From Allomyces macrogynus ATCC 38327 (Eukaryota > Blastocladiomycota > Blastocladiomycetes > Blastocladiales > Blastocladiaceae), in the NCBI GenBank assembly GCA_000151295.1, contig GG745364.1, forward strand, positions 18,396 through 82,395: a stretch of 64,000 bases of DNA, given 5' to 3'. The notes below the pieces were generated by a model that was given only the letters and a program-made list of their open reading frames with translations, was not told the origin of the DNA and ran no database searches. How positions within the stretch are numbered: the first letter of the stretch is position 1; the number at the start of each line of letters is the position of its first letter. Positions 1 to 12,678 of this stretch are shown here, one piece after another. Made by a program: the position numbers and the translations under genes.

Positions 1-871
1 CCGGGCGTCGGGGACCGGCACCGCCAGCCTCCAGTGCCGGCGCGGGAGCGGGGACTTCGGCGACAGGTGCGGGTGCCGGTGCAGGTACGGGCGCCGGCTT
101 CTTGGGAATCCCCTGCGATGCGATCGCGGCCCAGTCCGGGCCGGTGGAGACAGGTGCACGGGTCGCGGCGCGCGCGCTGGTACTGGGCCACTCGTCCTCG
201 GCGGGTGCGGGGCGCGCTTCGCGCGCGTGGTAACCGCCTACAAGCAACGATCAAATCAGCGATCACCGATCATCGGAAGCACAGAATCGAGGGAAAAGAA
301 AAAGGAAATCGCACCAGACTGCCGGTCATTCCGGCCTCGTGGCGTGGACCGCGCGCCGCCCGTCGAAGCGTTGCCCGACTGGTAGCTGCGCGGTCCGCCC
401 GTGCCGCCGCGCGGGCCTGTCCGGTCGCGATGGCGCGGCAGGTGCGCGGCGGCGCCGTCGGTTGCGCCCGTGGAGGTCGTGGAGGTGGTGTGGAAGTGGC
501 TCTGTGCGAGCTCCTTGGCGGGCAGCAGCAGCTTCTTGTCACTCTTCTTCTCCTTCTTGGTCTTGGTATCGGTCCATCGTTGTGCGTGCCCTACAAAGGA
601 CGCGTTGCGTGATCAGATCAAGAGTACTGTCGTGAAGCAAGGGATATGATCGCATCAATCCACCAGTACCTTCCAAGATGCGCGTCGTCGCGAGCTCCAA
701 GTCGCCCGAGGCCTCGTCGAGCACAAACGCCAAGTCATCATTGCTCCATCCCGGGAAAACGGCAGCCAGCGACTTGACGCCGTCGCGGTACTTGGCGTGC
801 AGTTCGCCGACCGGCGATTGTTGGTGATGGCTGGCTTTTCCGCCCTTGGATTTCCGGAAACTGGAGGACAT
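1..871 (-). CDS. DEF1: DEF1-like RNA polymerase II degradation factor, N-terminal part (runs off window)
   Basis: Three exons are visible: 871-671, 590-315 and 237 to the window edge. Introns are 591-670 (GTACTG..TAG) and 238-314 (GTGCGA..TAG), and the frame stays open to base 1. The N-terminus carries a CUE-type ubiquitin-binding domain at about residues 30-68 with LAAVFPGWSNDDLAFVL and DLELATTRILEGHA, followed by a basic KTKKEKKSDKK stretch. Then comes a low-complexity tail rich in Pro and Ala ending in a PAPVPAPAPA repeat at the edge. This order matches fungal Def1, which promotes ubiquitination and removal of stalled RNA polymerase II. The C-terminal region is outside the window. The gene is divergent from the mitochondrial RNA polymerase gene. 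Confidence 0.75.
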
Positions 872-2230
872 GGTGATGACGGGGGAGGAGACGGGTGACA
901 GGCAACGCGATCTACGTGGATGCGCGGGCCCAAAGACGCGTCAATTGGACGGCTCGGCGCGGATCTAGCGAGAGGAACGCGACCGGTGCGGGCCCCGACG
1001 TGGAGAAGGGAGAAACGGGCGATGGAGAAGACGGACCGGTGGGTCGGGCTGCGGCAAGAATCAGATTGCTGGGCGGGCAAAGTAGCTCACTAGTAGGAAC
1101 GAGACAATGGCGGGCAGGTGGTCGGTCGGATGGTCAGTGTCGAACGAGGAGGATGGGCGACGTTTGAGTGCGAACACGGCGCGACTGTCCGTTCTGTCGT
1201 CGGGTCATGGGCCCGTTGGGCGACCACCCAAGTGACCCGGCGCCAATCAGCGTGCGAGCACGGTCAAGCCAACCATGACCAGCCGCGAAGAGAGAAATAC
1301 GAACAGACGAGCAGGCGCGGCAACAGCGGCAAGCGGACGGGGGTGGCGAGGGCGCGCGGAAGGGCAGCGGACGGGCCAGGTGTCGTCGTGGACTTGCGGG
1401 GCAGCGTATCGGTCGCTTGGTTGGCGGGCAGCGCGGGTTCCAGCACTTGGTTTGCGGCGAGTTAGAGCGTTTGCTCGCGTTCGTGTCGGTGTCGTCGTCG
1501 TGGTGGTGCGGTGGACGGCGAGAGAGCGTAGTGCGACGTCGTCTGGTGAGGGTGACGCGGGCGCTTGCTTGCTGAAGGACGAGGAGCACGGCCTGTCACC
1601 GAGACGACCTAAAAGAAATGACGGACCGCGCGAACCCGACAAGCGACACGTGCAAGACCCTGCCGCCAGCCTGGGCCAGAACCTAGGCGGAAATCACTCA
1701 AGTCGAGTTTGACCGAGTGCTCCAAGTGGAAACCTTGGCGCAAACCAGCTTGAAACCTGTTGTCCGAAACGCGTTCGAAATGTGCCCTGGCGTGACACGC
1801 GACAGGCAGATGCTGCTTGTTGACAACAGCACGTGGCACCACGCACTGTCAACTCCCACGCACCTGCCGCCGTCTGCCGCTGTGGCGCAGCAGTGACAAA
1901 GCCAGCGGGGCGCGGTGCGAGACGCGTCAGGTGCGTGCACGTGGCCCGATCAACAGTCTCGCACCTCCAACCGCTCGGCTCCGCTCTGCCTCGCGATCGC
2001 TTTGGCCAGCGATGGCTTGGACATCAACAACAACCCCGCATCAACAGCCCGAATTTGACCACAACACCGACGTCGACCCGCTCTCTAACTGCCGCCCGCT
2101 CGAGCCGCACCGAACCTGCCACCCGCCTGCCCGGCGCTGCTTCCCGCACACCGACCCTCTGCTCTCCACCATCCACCCGATCCCGATTTGCTGCACGGCC
2201 CGCTCCCTCAATCACCGACCACGACCAACC
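872..2230. other. Divergent intergenic region, DEF1 / mitochondrial RNA polymerase
   Basis: No gene is supported here. Open frames on both strands are GC-driven and match no family I recognise. The region must hold both promoters and 5' leaders. The frame upstream of the polymerase start is open from 1817, but its composition and the mitochondrial leader at 2231 argue that it is 5' UTR. Confidence 0.5.
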
Positions 2231-5200
2231 ATGATGCTGCGCGCCGCCACCGGCCTCCGCGCCGCCCGCCTACGCCGCGGGTCGCCGGCGTCGCCCTTGG
2301 TGCTGCCGCACCCGCCAAGGCCATCATCACGGTCCCTGCCGTTTGCCAGCTCCGCATTCTCGACCTCGCCCGTCCATTGCAACCCGCCAGCAACCGTCAT
2401 CGACGACGGCATGGGCGCCACGCCTTCGATGGTCCCGCCGCCGACGGGCATGCCCGCTGCTGCGACCGAATCTATGACCGCGCGTCTCGACTCGACGCGA
2501 GTCCTCTTGCAGCACGTTAACGCTCACAAGGCCTCGTCGGTCGCCGCGGACGCACGCATCGCACCTTCTGCTGTTCCTTCCGCTGCCGCTCCCGCTGCTT
2601 CGGCGACCGCGACCGCAAGACCGCCCGCCGCGCAACCGACCCCCGCAACCGCGCCCGCCTCGCCACTCGCCCCGCTCGACCCGATCATCCTGCCGCCCTT
2701 ACTCGCCGGGTCCAAAAAGAAAAAGGCGCCCGGCGGCCACCCCTACTCGCTGCTCGTTTTCCAAGAATACCTGGCCGTCCTGCACGCGCTCGTCAAGGCG
2801 CGGCAAATGGACCGTGCCGAGAAAATCTTTGCGCACTTGGCCAAAAAGAACCCGGCCGAAATGCGGCAGGTCATGGATACCGCCGTGTATAATGTGCTCA
2901 TCGAAGGATGGATGGACTGTGTGCGCCCGCCCGTCACCGCCACCGACACCGACGCCGACGCTGACGGGGAGAAGGTGCCCGCCGACAAGGTGCGCGCGCA
3001 GACGGGTGCGTTACGGTCCGGGCTCATGTGGTTTTTACGGATGAAGGGGGAGTCGGTCGTGCCGAACGCGACAACGTGGGCGTTGGTCCTGCGCGGTCTT
3101 CTCCGCGCGCACGAGTTGCAACTGGTCGCGCTGTACCTTGCCGAAGCGCGCAAGGCGTCGAAAGCGACTGCCGACGACGTGCTCTTCGGGCAAATCATGG
3201 CGCACGCGCACTTGACGACCGGGCTCGACGAACCGCTCGTGCCCATGTGGCACGCCGTCCTCAACAAGTCCGGGATCCGGTTACCGCAGCGCAACGCTGT
3301 CGGGATGATCCCGGACCTGGTCGCGCGCGCGGCCGGGGCCGAGGCATTGGCCGCGACGCCGACGGCGAAAGAGACGGTGCGCGAGGAACTGGCCGCGGTG
3401 TCGAGCGCGGTCTTGACGGAAGCGACCAAGCACGTGCTCGAGGCCGACCGGCAAAACCTGCCGCACGCGCTGCCCGTCGGGTCGATGGGGTTGGACTTGC
3501 TCAAGCGTAACTTGTCGGTCATGCAGGACCAGATTGGCTCGTCCGAGTTTTCGAAATACGCGCGGCAGTTGAAGCTCGAGGAGGAGGCGTATAACGCGGC
3601 GCTTGACCGATTGCGCGAGGAGAACAAGCAAATGGCCGATATGCCGCTGATTCGCAACGCGACGCTCAAGCGGTACATGTGGGACTGGCACGGCAAGTTG
3701 ACCACGGCGATTGACGAGGAATTGGCCGCGATTAACGGCATGGACTCGCCCGTGTCCAAGGCGACCGAGGTGCGCGACGAGCGCGAACTCTACGGCCCGT
3801 TGCTCACACAGCTTTCGGCCGAGAAGCTCGCCATGATCACGATTGTCGAAATGCTGCGGCTGCACGTGCCGTCGCAGGCGCAGACGTCGGACGAGAACGA
3901 GACGCAGATCAATGACGTAACCAAAGTGAACCGCGCCGTGATCACGATCGGCGCGGCCATCGAGTCGGAGATCAACGCGCAGGAATTGCGGTCGCGAATG
4001 AAGGCCAAGGGCAGCGGCGGTGCTATTCAGGACTGGACGGCGAGTTACTTGGACGAGCGGCTGTTTTCGTCGCCGCGGTTGTTCAACATGACCGTGCGCA
4101 AGTTGTACGCGCAGATGCAGGAGCAGAACGACGCGATGCTCGGCGACGGCATCGACGAGTCGAAGGCGCCCGACGGTCTCAGCTCGGGCATGTGGCTGCA
4201 CAAGTGGCCGCAGTCGACGCGCGCCAAGGTCGGGTCGGTGCTTGTGTCCATGTTGCTCAAGGTGGCCGAAATTGAGCGTGAAGTCACGGACCCGACGACG
4301 GGCGCGACCACGGTCGAAAAGGTGCCGGCGTTCCACCACACCTACACGTTCCACCAGGGCAAGTTGCTCGGCGTGATCAAGTACCACGCGACGGTGTCGG
4401 AAATGCTCTCGCGCGACCCCGTCAAGAACACGCTGTCGCCCAAGCTCCTGCCGATGCTCGTGAAGCCGCGGCCGTGGCTGACGTACATGTCGGGCGGGTA
4501 CCTGACTTCGCGGTCGCCGTGCATGCGCATCAAGGACGGGAACCCGGAACAGCTGGCCTACCTGCGCGCGTCGGCCAAGAACAACCGGCTCAACTACATT
4601 TTGGCGTCGCTCGATGTGCTCGGGTCGACGCCGTGGCGCATCAACGAGCAGGTGTTCAAGGTGGTCCTGCAAGTGTGGAACGAGGGCAAGGCGATTGCCG
4701 ACTTGCCGCCGCACGTCGGCGACGAGCTCAAGAACAAGATGATTCCGAAGGAACCCGAGTCCAAGGACCCGGTCGTGCGCCGCGAGTACTTGAAGAAGCT
4801 CGAGGAGGCCAACACGTTTATTCGTAACGCCTATTCGCTGCGGTGCGATACCAACTACAAGGTCGAGGTGGCGCGCACGGTACGCTTTCTTTTCGACTTT
4901 CCGGATGCGGGCGTACGGTCCCGTCGCTCTGAAACTGACGAATTCGTGACACGACTTGCTTATAGTTCCTGGGCGAGAACCTCTACTTCCCGCACAACAT
5001 CGACTTCCGCGGCCGCGCCTACCCGATGCCTGTGCACCTGAACCACATTTCGTCGGACCTATGCCGCGGCCTGCTCACGTTTGCCGAGCGCCGCCCACTC
5101 GGCGCGCGCGGGTGGTTCTGGCTCAAGGTGCACATGGCGTCGCTGCACGGGTACGACAAGCAGTCGTTTACCGCGCGCGAGCAGTGGGTCATGGACAATA

Positions 5201-6516
5201 TCGACAACATCTACGACTCGGCAGACAACCCGCTCGACGGCAAGAAGTGGTGGCTCAAGGCTGACGACCCGTGGCAGTGCTTGGCGACGTGCTACGAGAT
5301 CACAGCGGCGATGCGGTCGGGCAACCCGGAGACCTACCCGTCGTCGCTGCCCGTGCACCAGGACGGCACGTGTAACGGGTTGCAGCATTACGCAGCGCTC
5401 GGCGGGGACGTGCTCGGTGCCGAACAGGTGAATCTGATCAAGGGCGACCGACCGGCCGACGTGTACACGGCGGTCGCGATGCAGGTGGCCGAACTGGTCG
5501 CCAAGGACGCGGCCAACCCAAAGTGCAAGGAGCAGCACCTGGCGCAACTGCTCGACGGCCACGTCTCGCGCAAGGTCGTCAAGCAAACAGTCATGACCAA
5601 CGTCTACGGCGTCACGTTTATCGGCGCGCGGCAGCAGATCCAGAACCGGCTCAAGGAACTCAAGGAGTTTAATTCCGACCAGACCTACACGCTCGCGGCC
5701 TACCTCGCCCGCAAGGTGTTTTTGTCGATTGGCAAGATTTTCCACGGCGCGCAGCGGATCCAGGACTGGCTCAACGAGTCGGCGCGGCTCATTTCCAAGT
5801 CGGTGCCGGCGCAATACGTTGAGACGAACCCGGCCGCCATGTCGTCGGTGATTTGGACGACGCCGCTCGGGCTGACTTGCGTGCAGCCCTACCGCAAGGT
5901 ACTCAAGACGCAAGTCAAGACGGACTTGCAGACGATTATGCTCGCGGACCCCAACAACCCGGCACCGGTCAACGTGATGAAGCAGCGATCGGCGTTCCCG
6001 CCCAACTTCATTCACTCGCTCGACGCGTCGCACATGATGATGACGGCGATCAAGTGCCACCAGCAAGGGCTCACGTTCGCGTCGGTGCACGACTCGTACT
6101 GGACGCACGCGTGCGACGTGGACGCAATGAACGAGGTCATTCGCGACCAGTTTATCCAGCTGCATTCGCAGCCGATCATGGATAACCTCGTGCGCGAGTT
6201 CCAGTTGCGGTACAAGGGGTACATGATCCCGGCCAAGGCGCTCGAGAAGAAGGCCGCGAAACAGCCCGCAGGCGGTGCGGCAGCGAGCGTCGACGAGGAC
6301 GGGAACGAGGTCGAGGTCGAGGTCGAGGTCGAGACCGACGGTGCGGCGACGGAAGCGGCTGAGGAAGCGGTGGACGAGGCGCCCAAGCGCCGGACACGCC
6401 GCAAGAAGGGCGACCCGAGACCCGACGAGTGGGTGCCGCTCGTCCTGCCGCTGCTGCCGCCGCGCGGCAGCTTTGACGTGAAGAGCGTCAAGGAGTCGGA
6501 TTACTTTTTCCATTAG
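2231..6516 (+). CDS. RPO41: Mitochondrial DNA-directed RNA polymerase (T7-like, single subunit)
   Basis: Exons are 2231-4879 and 4966-6516 with one phase-0 intron (GTACGC..TAG, 86 bp), giving about 1399 aa. The start ATG at 2231 (context AACCATGATG) opens an Arg/Ala/Ser-rich presequence typical of mitochondrial import. A PPR-like N-terminal part follows (DTAVYNVLIEGW near residue 220). The polymerase domain has DFRGRAYP (about residue 895), HQDGTCNGLQHY with the first catalytic Asp (about 1014), MTNVYGVT of the fingers helix (about 1093) and HDSYW with the second catalytic Asp (about 1258). It ends in YFFH, close to the family's aromatic C-terminus. A Glu/Val-rich, basic insert of some 60 residues before the end is an oddity. 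It transcribes mitochondrial DNA in the matrix. Confidence 0.95.
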
Positions 6517-7680
6517 ATGACCGGGTCGCGGTCGTTGACGCGTGTATTTCGTTTCGTTTTTGATTTCGCGTGTATTCTGCCCTGTTCTCTGTTATTCGTT
6601 TTCCCCGTTTGCTTAGCTCTAGCTGTACCTAGTCATTTTCTATTTGGTGTGATGAATGAAACCGGTTTCTGGGTGATGTGCGTTTCGACGCCAAGTCACT
6701 TGCTGGGGATAGAGCTGGGGACATGTGTTTTCTGGATGATGTGCAGGCTTGATCCATGAAAATACCAGACATAAGACAAGGCAGCGACTTTTCATCTGAA
6801 TGGGCGGGGGAGCCAAGAGCGCCGTTCTTAACTTACCACTTGACCTTGTCACAAATAACTCTGGGCAGGCGCATTCATTCGTCTTGTGCGAGCCCCCATA
6901 CCTTTGCAGAACTCTCTCTCCCCCAAAGAAAGTCTTCGTGTCCTGACCCAAGATCACCGGCAGTATTCATGATCCCTGCACGGACGCTTGACGCTGCACT
7001 TGGATGCCCGAACACGATCCGAGACGCTCTGGCGCGGCAAAAGCACCAACTGTGCACGGCCGCATCCACGTAACATACTTGAAACTTGGCGCGTACTATC
7101 ATCGGGCAAGACGGCGAACCACGCGGACAACATAGATCGTTGCCAGTGCTTCAGTCGACAGTATCATCCGTAGCGCTGATATACTTGCTGCCAGCTGCCG
7201 CTAATACTTTCGCGCGTCGGACATGTAGACAGGGTCCAGCTGAAGTTTGAGAGCGATACATCGAAGGAAAGGATTGTTACACTGACATTCAAGCTCGCGT
7301 GATGCAGCAACTGTAGTGAAATTGTTTTGGTGTACGGTGGTCGGCCGTGCCCGAGTGCAACGGAGCGCAGATCGTGAGCAGGCCCATCCTGATCGAACAG
7401 AACCTTAGTGGGTCACAAATTGGCCGATCTGGCCAGCTTCCCCATTACCACGAGTACCCATTCGCCGGGGGGCAGTCCGGTTGGGCATAGCGCCCATAGG
7501 CAGCAGACATCCCGCCCGCACTACCATTCGGCATCCACGAAGGCTTGGGCTTGGGCTTGGGCTTGGGCGGTGGGGACGGACGACCAGAACCAGCGCGCAG
7601 ACGCGTTCGACGTGCGCGCCGATGCGCCTGCCGAGGGCGCAACAAGCGGCACGACCTTGGTCCCGGGCTTGGTGACAACA
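6517..7680. other. Convergent intergenic region, no gene recognised
   Basis: About 1.16 kb of lower-GC sequence lies between two convergent genes. Short frames show no domain or splice pattern I can support. A hexanucleotide run of TTGGGC units sits at 7543-7568, beside the 3' end of the next gene. Confidence 0.5.
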
Positions 7681-8283
7681 CTAGCGCCCGGCTGTCACGC
7701 TATCCTTGACGACCACCATTTCCGCGTCCTTGCGCGCAAATGCATGACACGCGCCGGCGGCGATATTGATCCATTCGCCAACGCACGACGTGGTCGTGAC
7801 AAGCACGTAAATCGGGTCGCTGGTCGGGCTCTCGACGAGGATACCGTTCGACGCGTCCGACAATTGCGCGAGCACGTCAAGAACGGGCATCGTGAGCGCA
7901 CGGCCCATGTGGTGCACCGCCACGTGCGGCCTGGTCGGCACGTATCCACCAATCGTGCACTTGCCCTGACGCACGAGTACGCCCTCGTTGCAATCAGGAG
8001 CGCGCACCCCCGCGACTGTTGTACTGGGCGCGAGCGTGATCCATTTGTCCGGCCGTGCCCCCGTACGGATGGTGATGTGCACGTCAATGTCCGTGGCCAT
8101 GGCATTCGACACGACAATGATTGACTGGTCGACGGTGATGGGCGCATGCAAGAGCGGCTTGGGGCCGACATAGGCGATGTTGGTGCCCGATTTGACCAGT
8201 ACCATGTCGTGCATGCCGAAATTGTCGCACTTGATGGCCACAAAATGGGCCCTCGACCAGTTGGCCGTGTTCGGGAACGTCAT
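7681..8283 (-). CDS. Hypothetical protein with internal repeats
   Basis: I do not recognise this protein. The chosen ATG at 8283 has a strong context (AGCACCATGA) and gives 200 aa; the frame is open further upstream to 8517, but that part is AT-rich and looks like 5' UTR. The protein is beta-rich in appearance with repeated modules that pair a Trp-Ile motif with a hydrophobic strand (WITLAPSTTV, WINIAAGACHAF, MVVVKDSV). There is no signal peptide or membrane segment. The stop at 7681 follows VKDSVTAGR. A one-base shift just before it would extend the protein through VVTKPGTKVVPLVAP, so the C-terminus may be affected by a frameshift. Confidence 0.55.
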   Translation of the reverse strand: MTFPNTANWSRAHFVAIKCDNFGMHDMVLVKSGTNIAYVGPKPLLHAPITVDQSIIVVSNAMATDIDVHITIRTGARPDKWITLAPSTTVAGVRAPDCNEGVLVRQGKCTIGGYVPTRPHVAVHHMGRALTMPVLDVLAQLSDASNGILVESPTSDPIYVLVTTTSCVGEWINIAAGACHAFARKDAEMVVVKDSVTAGR

Positions 8284-8529
8284 GGTGCTGCCCGCCGCAA
8301 CGCACACAAGACGAGGTGGGGACCAACAGAGGCCGTTTGTGCCTTGCAATCCATTTCTTACAATCAAGGGTCCCCAAAAACCTGTCTGCTCTGGATCATC
8401 ACAATTTGACAACAAAATCGGCCAGCGAGGTCTGACAAACAGACCCAAGTCCTCGCGAGGCACAAAATACAAACTCTTCACTCTTGCGCCAGCCGCATGC
8501 ACGTCCGCCCATCGCAAACTGTGCTCGAC

Positions 8530-10660
8530 TTAATGCTTCTTCTTCCCCTTCCCATGCGCGTGCGCCCCACCCTTCTTCTTCCCCGCCGGCGGCTTCTTGG
8601 CCGCCTGCGTCTTCGTGGCCGCCGCAGCTGCCGGCTCCGCGTGCGTCGCCGACGACGACGCCGTACCACCCTCAATCAAAATCCGCGCACTCCCAGTCCC
8701 CCCAACCCCCACGACCTCGGGCGCCGGCACACTGCCATCATCCATCCCGCCCTGGTGCCCACCCTTTTCCATTTGCTGCGCCTGCTTCTTCTTATTCTTA
8801 CGGTGCCCCTTGGCCGCATTCGCGCGCAACCGTTTCGGCAACCACCGGTCCGGGTCGGGCATGACGTTCGGGTCGTAGTTCTTAGGTAGCCGCGGCTTGC
8901 GCTTCTTCTTGGTCTTCTCCTTGGGCTTGGGCGTCTCGGCCGTGGCGTCGGTCACGGCTGCCTTGAACCCGCGTTCGGCCACAGCCGCGTCCACTTCTTC
9001 TTCGTCGGCAGCAGCGGGCAGCATGGCCGCCGCGTACTTCGCGGCCGCGTGCGCGTCGCGACTTGAGAGTGCGGCAATCCATTCGGCGACACGAACGGGG
9101 TCGTCGCCGAGGTCGCGCACGAGCTCGGCCCACAGGTCCGCGTCGTTGCGGAGTGCCGCAAGGGCGTCGCGTGCGTTCACTGCCTCGAGAACGGTCGCGG
9201 CCGCGTCGAGCTCGCCCTGCGCGCGGAGCAGGCGCGCGTGCAGTGCAGCGAGCGACGTGACGTGGGGGAATTGCGACGTGGCCGTGGCGAGGGCCGCGGT
9301 CAGGTCGTCCCAAGAAGTGTGGGTCCACAATTGCTGCAAGTGGCAAAGGGTCGGCAGGAGCGACGGGGTGGTCGGAGCCGGGACCTACAACAAGAGGAGT
9401 TCGAGGTGAGTGAAAACTTGCATGAGCCAGGGTCGACAACAGGAAAGAATGGCACGTGTACCGGCTCGCCCTTGGCCAGCTGGCGGAACCCCTCGTACAC
9501 TGCCTTCTCCTCCTCATCCTCAGCGACGCGCTCCATGGCCACCGCGACATCCGCATCCTTGCCGAGCGCCAGCGCGACCAAGAATGCATTCCGCTCCACC
9601 AACTTGGCCTGCCACTTAGGCACGCGTTCCGCCGCGACCACTTTGGCCACACGCTTCCATTGCTTCCCCCAATCGTACGCGCGCGCATCCGTCGCCAGAC
9701 TCATCGCGTTATTCACGGCCAACGCCCATGCGATCCCTTTGTTCCCGAGTGCCGCAGCCCCACGAACCGTGTTCACGGCCTCGATCGTGTGACCAGCGGC
9801 CTGGTACGCAGCAGCGAGTTGCACGGCGATCGGCGCGATTTCGCGAGCGAGAATCGACTTGTCGCGCGGGTGTGAGTATTGTTGCGCGACGAGCGTGCGA
9901 GCGGTGGCCAGGTGCGTAATGGCGAGCAGCGGCTGGCCGACGGCGAGGGCCAGAGTGCCGGCGTTGAAGTGTGCCTCGTACGAGTCGAGCGCGGCGGGGG
10001 TAATGGGCGTGGCCGGCGGAGCGACTGCGGTCGAGGTGGAGAAGGCGCGTGCGGCGAGAACAGCGTGGTGGTTGGTGCGCAGGTCGTCGTAGTCGGGGTG
10101 GACCTGGTTGTTGGAGAGGTTCCGTCTTAAGCAACGGTATCTAGATCAACAACGCGGCAAAAGCGACAAGGCATACCTCGGGCATGGCCTCAACCATGGC
10201 GTCATGCAGCTGGAGGCATGCGTCCCACTCTTCGAGCCGGTAGAGAATCTGCGCCTTGAGCTGCTGCACGTTCGCATCGTCCTGGTCGAGCCCGTCGACG
10301 ACCAACAGGGCATCGTCGAGCCGGTTCAGCCTGTAGAGGCAGTAGGCGCGCTCAAACGCTTGGGCTGGAAGTACGCCAAGCACCTCGAGCGCGTCGTCGT
10401 ACCGCTCTAGGCGGATCAGCGCCACGGCGTGCACGTGCTGGATGACCGGGTCAGCTATCGACAGAGCCGCGCGTCAGAAACGACGAATAACGGGTGGAGA
10501 CGTCCGCGGAGAGCTTACTCGAATTCGCGCACAGCGCAACAGCATCGGCATACCGCTCGCGGTCGAGCAAAGGCTGCAGCTGGGCGCGCAGGGCTGCGGC
10601 GGCGTCGGCGGCAGCCATGGCCGCAGCAGCGGCAGACTTGGACTTGTTCTTGGGCGGCAT
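8530..10660 (-). CDS. SRP72: Signal recognition particle subunit SRP72
   Basis: Exons are 10660-10519, 10454-10177, 10103-9462 and 9384-8530, with introns starting GTAAGC, GTATGC and GTACAC and ending TAG, CAG and TAG; the product is about 638 aa. The N-terminal two thirds are TPR-like helical repeats (RLNRLDDALLVVDGLD, QLAAAYQAAGHTIEAVN). The C-terminus has the SRP72 RNA-binding signature KKKRKPRLPKNYDP then DPDRWLP at about residues 505-530. A Lys/His-rich tail follows. SRP72 binds SRP RNA with SRP68 in the cytosolic particle that targets secretory proteins to the ER. The second intron's acceptor is the least certain join, because an earlier upstream AG leaves the wrong phase. The gene is divergent from NDUFA13. 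Confidence 0.93.
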
Positions 10661-10993
10661 GATCTTGATCCAATGCGGGCAGTGCGCTGTTGCAGGCGCG
10701 GCACGTCGTGAATAACCGCGGATGCGCGCCGTCGCGGTGTCGCCGTTGCGACTCGTGGCGGCTCGGCCAGCGCCGGCCGACACGAGGGTGAGGATCACGT
10801 CAATCGCACGTGTCGCATCAAACTGTCGATGTCGCTTGCCACCACGGCCAACCGCTCGCCCGACCATCGATCAGCACGCTCTCGGCACCGTCACGCCGAC
10901 CCGACTCGCTGCAATCCACGCGCGATCGCGTCAACCGCCCCATTCCCGGCCCCACAACCGACCCCGCCGCTCGACCTCCGATCTCCAAGCACC
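10661..10993. other. Divergent promoter region, SRP72 / NDUFA13
   Basis: This 333-bp gap between two divergent start codons has no open frame with family similarity. I see no clear TATA box, and it is presumably a shared bidirectional promoter. Confidence 0.5.
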
Positions 10994-11468
10994 ATGTCGG
11001 CCCCGCAGCAGCCCTACGTCCAGGACATGCCTCCGCAGGGCGGCTTTGCGCGCGTGCAGTACAAGCGCAACATCCCCGCTCGTGGCCCGTCGGGTGCCGC
11101 GCTCTTTGCCGGCCTCACCGCCATCGTCGCCTACGGGTGGTACTGGAACATTCAGGGCATTCGCGAGCGCCGGTATGGCCATGTCTTTCACGCATACGTC
11201 GTGACCGCGAAGCCGCGCTGACCACGGTGCTCGATTGCATAGTGAAATCCGCCGCGAACAGACGTGGGCGCGCATTCACCTCGTCCCGATGCTGCAAGCC
11301 GAGCAGGACCGTCACGAGGCGCGGATGCTGGCCCAGCAGGAAGAGATTGAGCGCAAGGCCATGAAGGACGTGCCTGGGTGGAAGGTTGGCGAAAAGGTCT
11401 ACCACACGGACCGTTATGTGCCACCGACCGTGCTGGTCGCTGACAACAAGTTCCTCAACCTGTTCTGA
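10994..11468 (+). CDS. NDUFA13: NADH:ubiquinone oxidoreductase (complex I) accessory subunit NDUFA13/GRIM-19
   Basis: Exons are 10994-11172 and 11243-11468 around a 70-bp intron (GTATGG..TAG, phase 2), giving 134 aa against about 144 for the human protein. The sequence opens with MSAPQQPYVQDMPPQGGF. A single transmembrane helix follows (GAALFAGLTAIVAYGWYW, about residues 34-51). The charged run IRERREIRREQTWARIHLVP crosses the splice junction, and the tail has GWKVGEKVY. This matches the B16.6 subunit, which sits in the inner mitochondrial membrane with its C-terminus in the intermembrane space. Confidence 0.93.
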
Positions 11469-12678
11469 ACCAATTCGTGACGGGAAATACAGCTGCGAAT
11501 TAGTTATGCGTCGTTGATTGCTCTTCGTTTCATGCTGCGGGACATGATGGGGGAGAGAGAAAGAGCACGTCCTGGAAGGTTTGATCACATCGCTAAACGA
11601 CACATCCAGAATCACTGCTTTTCGAGCAAGGGGAGTAGAAACGGCTTGTGGGCAGAGTCGGGAATGTCAGCTCCTTGTGTGTGTGCAGTGCGACCCAAGC
11701 GCACTGCTCGCGCCTCCTTCACTGTGAACAGGAAGAATGGACGAGAGTCGAACGCCCCGCGAACATCTTCCATCGTCGCGACTGCCTGTGTGCGCCTACT
11801 TTGCTGTGCACAATGCGCGGGAGCGATGGTAGAATGGAACGCACCACCAGCATTCCATCGTTGCGCCTGCCTGCGTACACGGCAAGTCACAGTGGTGAGC
11901 AGGGTGTAAAATGCAGCATCAGCTGCGCTTGCTTGGCAGGCCGAGCACGATCGCCAAGTGCCAACCCCATCCGTGAACATCAACACGGCCAGCCTGGTCG
12001 TAGATCCCGTTGTCGCAAATGTCGCCGCCAAGCAGACGACGCCCAAGGGGAACTCGCTGGCCGGACAGCATGCACGACACGAGACATGACCGTGCACTCT
12101 CATTCATTTTTGAAGCCAGCTGTAGTATGCTGTGGCCATTCAAGAATACCCAACTTGGAGCGCTGCGAAATCATGATGAACGTGCATCAAGCAAACTTAC
12201 AGCTAGAGAAAAAGCTCAGCGCCAGCCCCAAGTCTGACAGAGACAACCTCGCTGTAAAGGGAGCTTGATCGGCCTGACATTGACCTTGATCAATTGACTG
12301 GGGTGGAGCGAAGCAGCCAGCCGAATCACTTTCGACGCTCCATTCTCCTTCGAGCGCGCGAATGATGTGTTGAAACTGGCACACCACCAGACGAATCAAT
12401 CGATAAATCTGGACGACGCGACCCGCCACATCAAGCGCGCACAAACGACGCGTGCCCATGTGATCACCACACCGGCCACTAACCACTTTGCGACTGAATG
12501 CCAACTGCCGGCAGAACACCACATCGCGCGTCAGAGAACAACGAGATATATGGAACTGGCAACAGAGAACAATCCAACCGCGAATTTGAGCAAACCATAC
12601 CGCGAATTTGAGCAAACCGTCAGATGGCTGACCACACCACTATGTCTGGCTCACGCCCGCAATTCGATTCCAAGCCTC
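11469..12678. other. Convergent intergenic region, no gene recognised
   Basis: About 1.2 kb lies between convergent NDUFA13 and GTF3C5. The longest frame (11648-12268, plus) is Cys/Arg/Ser-rich with no domain and no conserved pattern, so I do not call it. Two imperfect copies of a GAATGGA..CATCGTTGCGCCTGCC-like segment lie around 11735-11880. Confidence 0.45.

Noticed and set aside
3281..6513. Two long minus-strand open frames (477 and 484 residues) opposite the RPO41 exons
   Set aside because: They are Arg/His/Leu-rich mirrors of a GC-rich coding strand, and the plus strand encodes an unmistakable mitochondrial RNA polymerase.
11648..12268. Plus-strand 206-residue frame in the NDUFA13-GTF3C5 gap
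   Set aside because: Cys/Arg/Ser-rich with no recognisable motif, no splice continuation and no conserved start.
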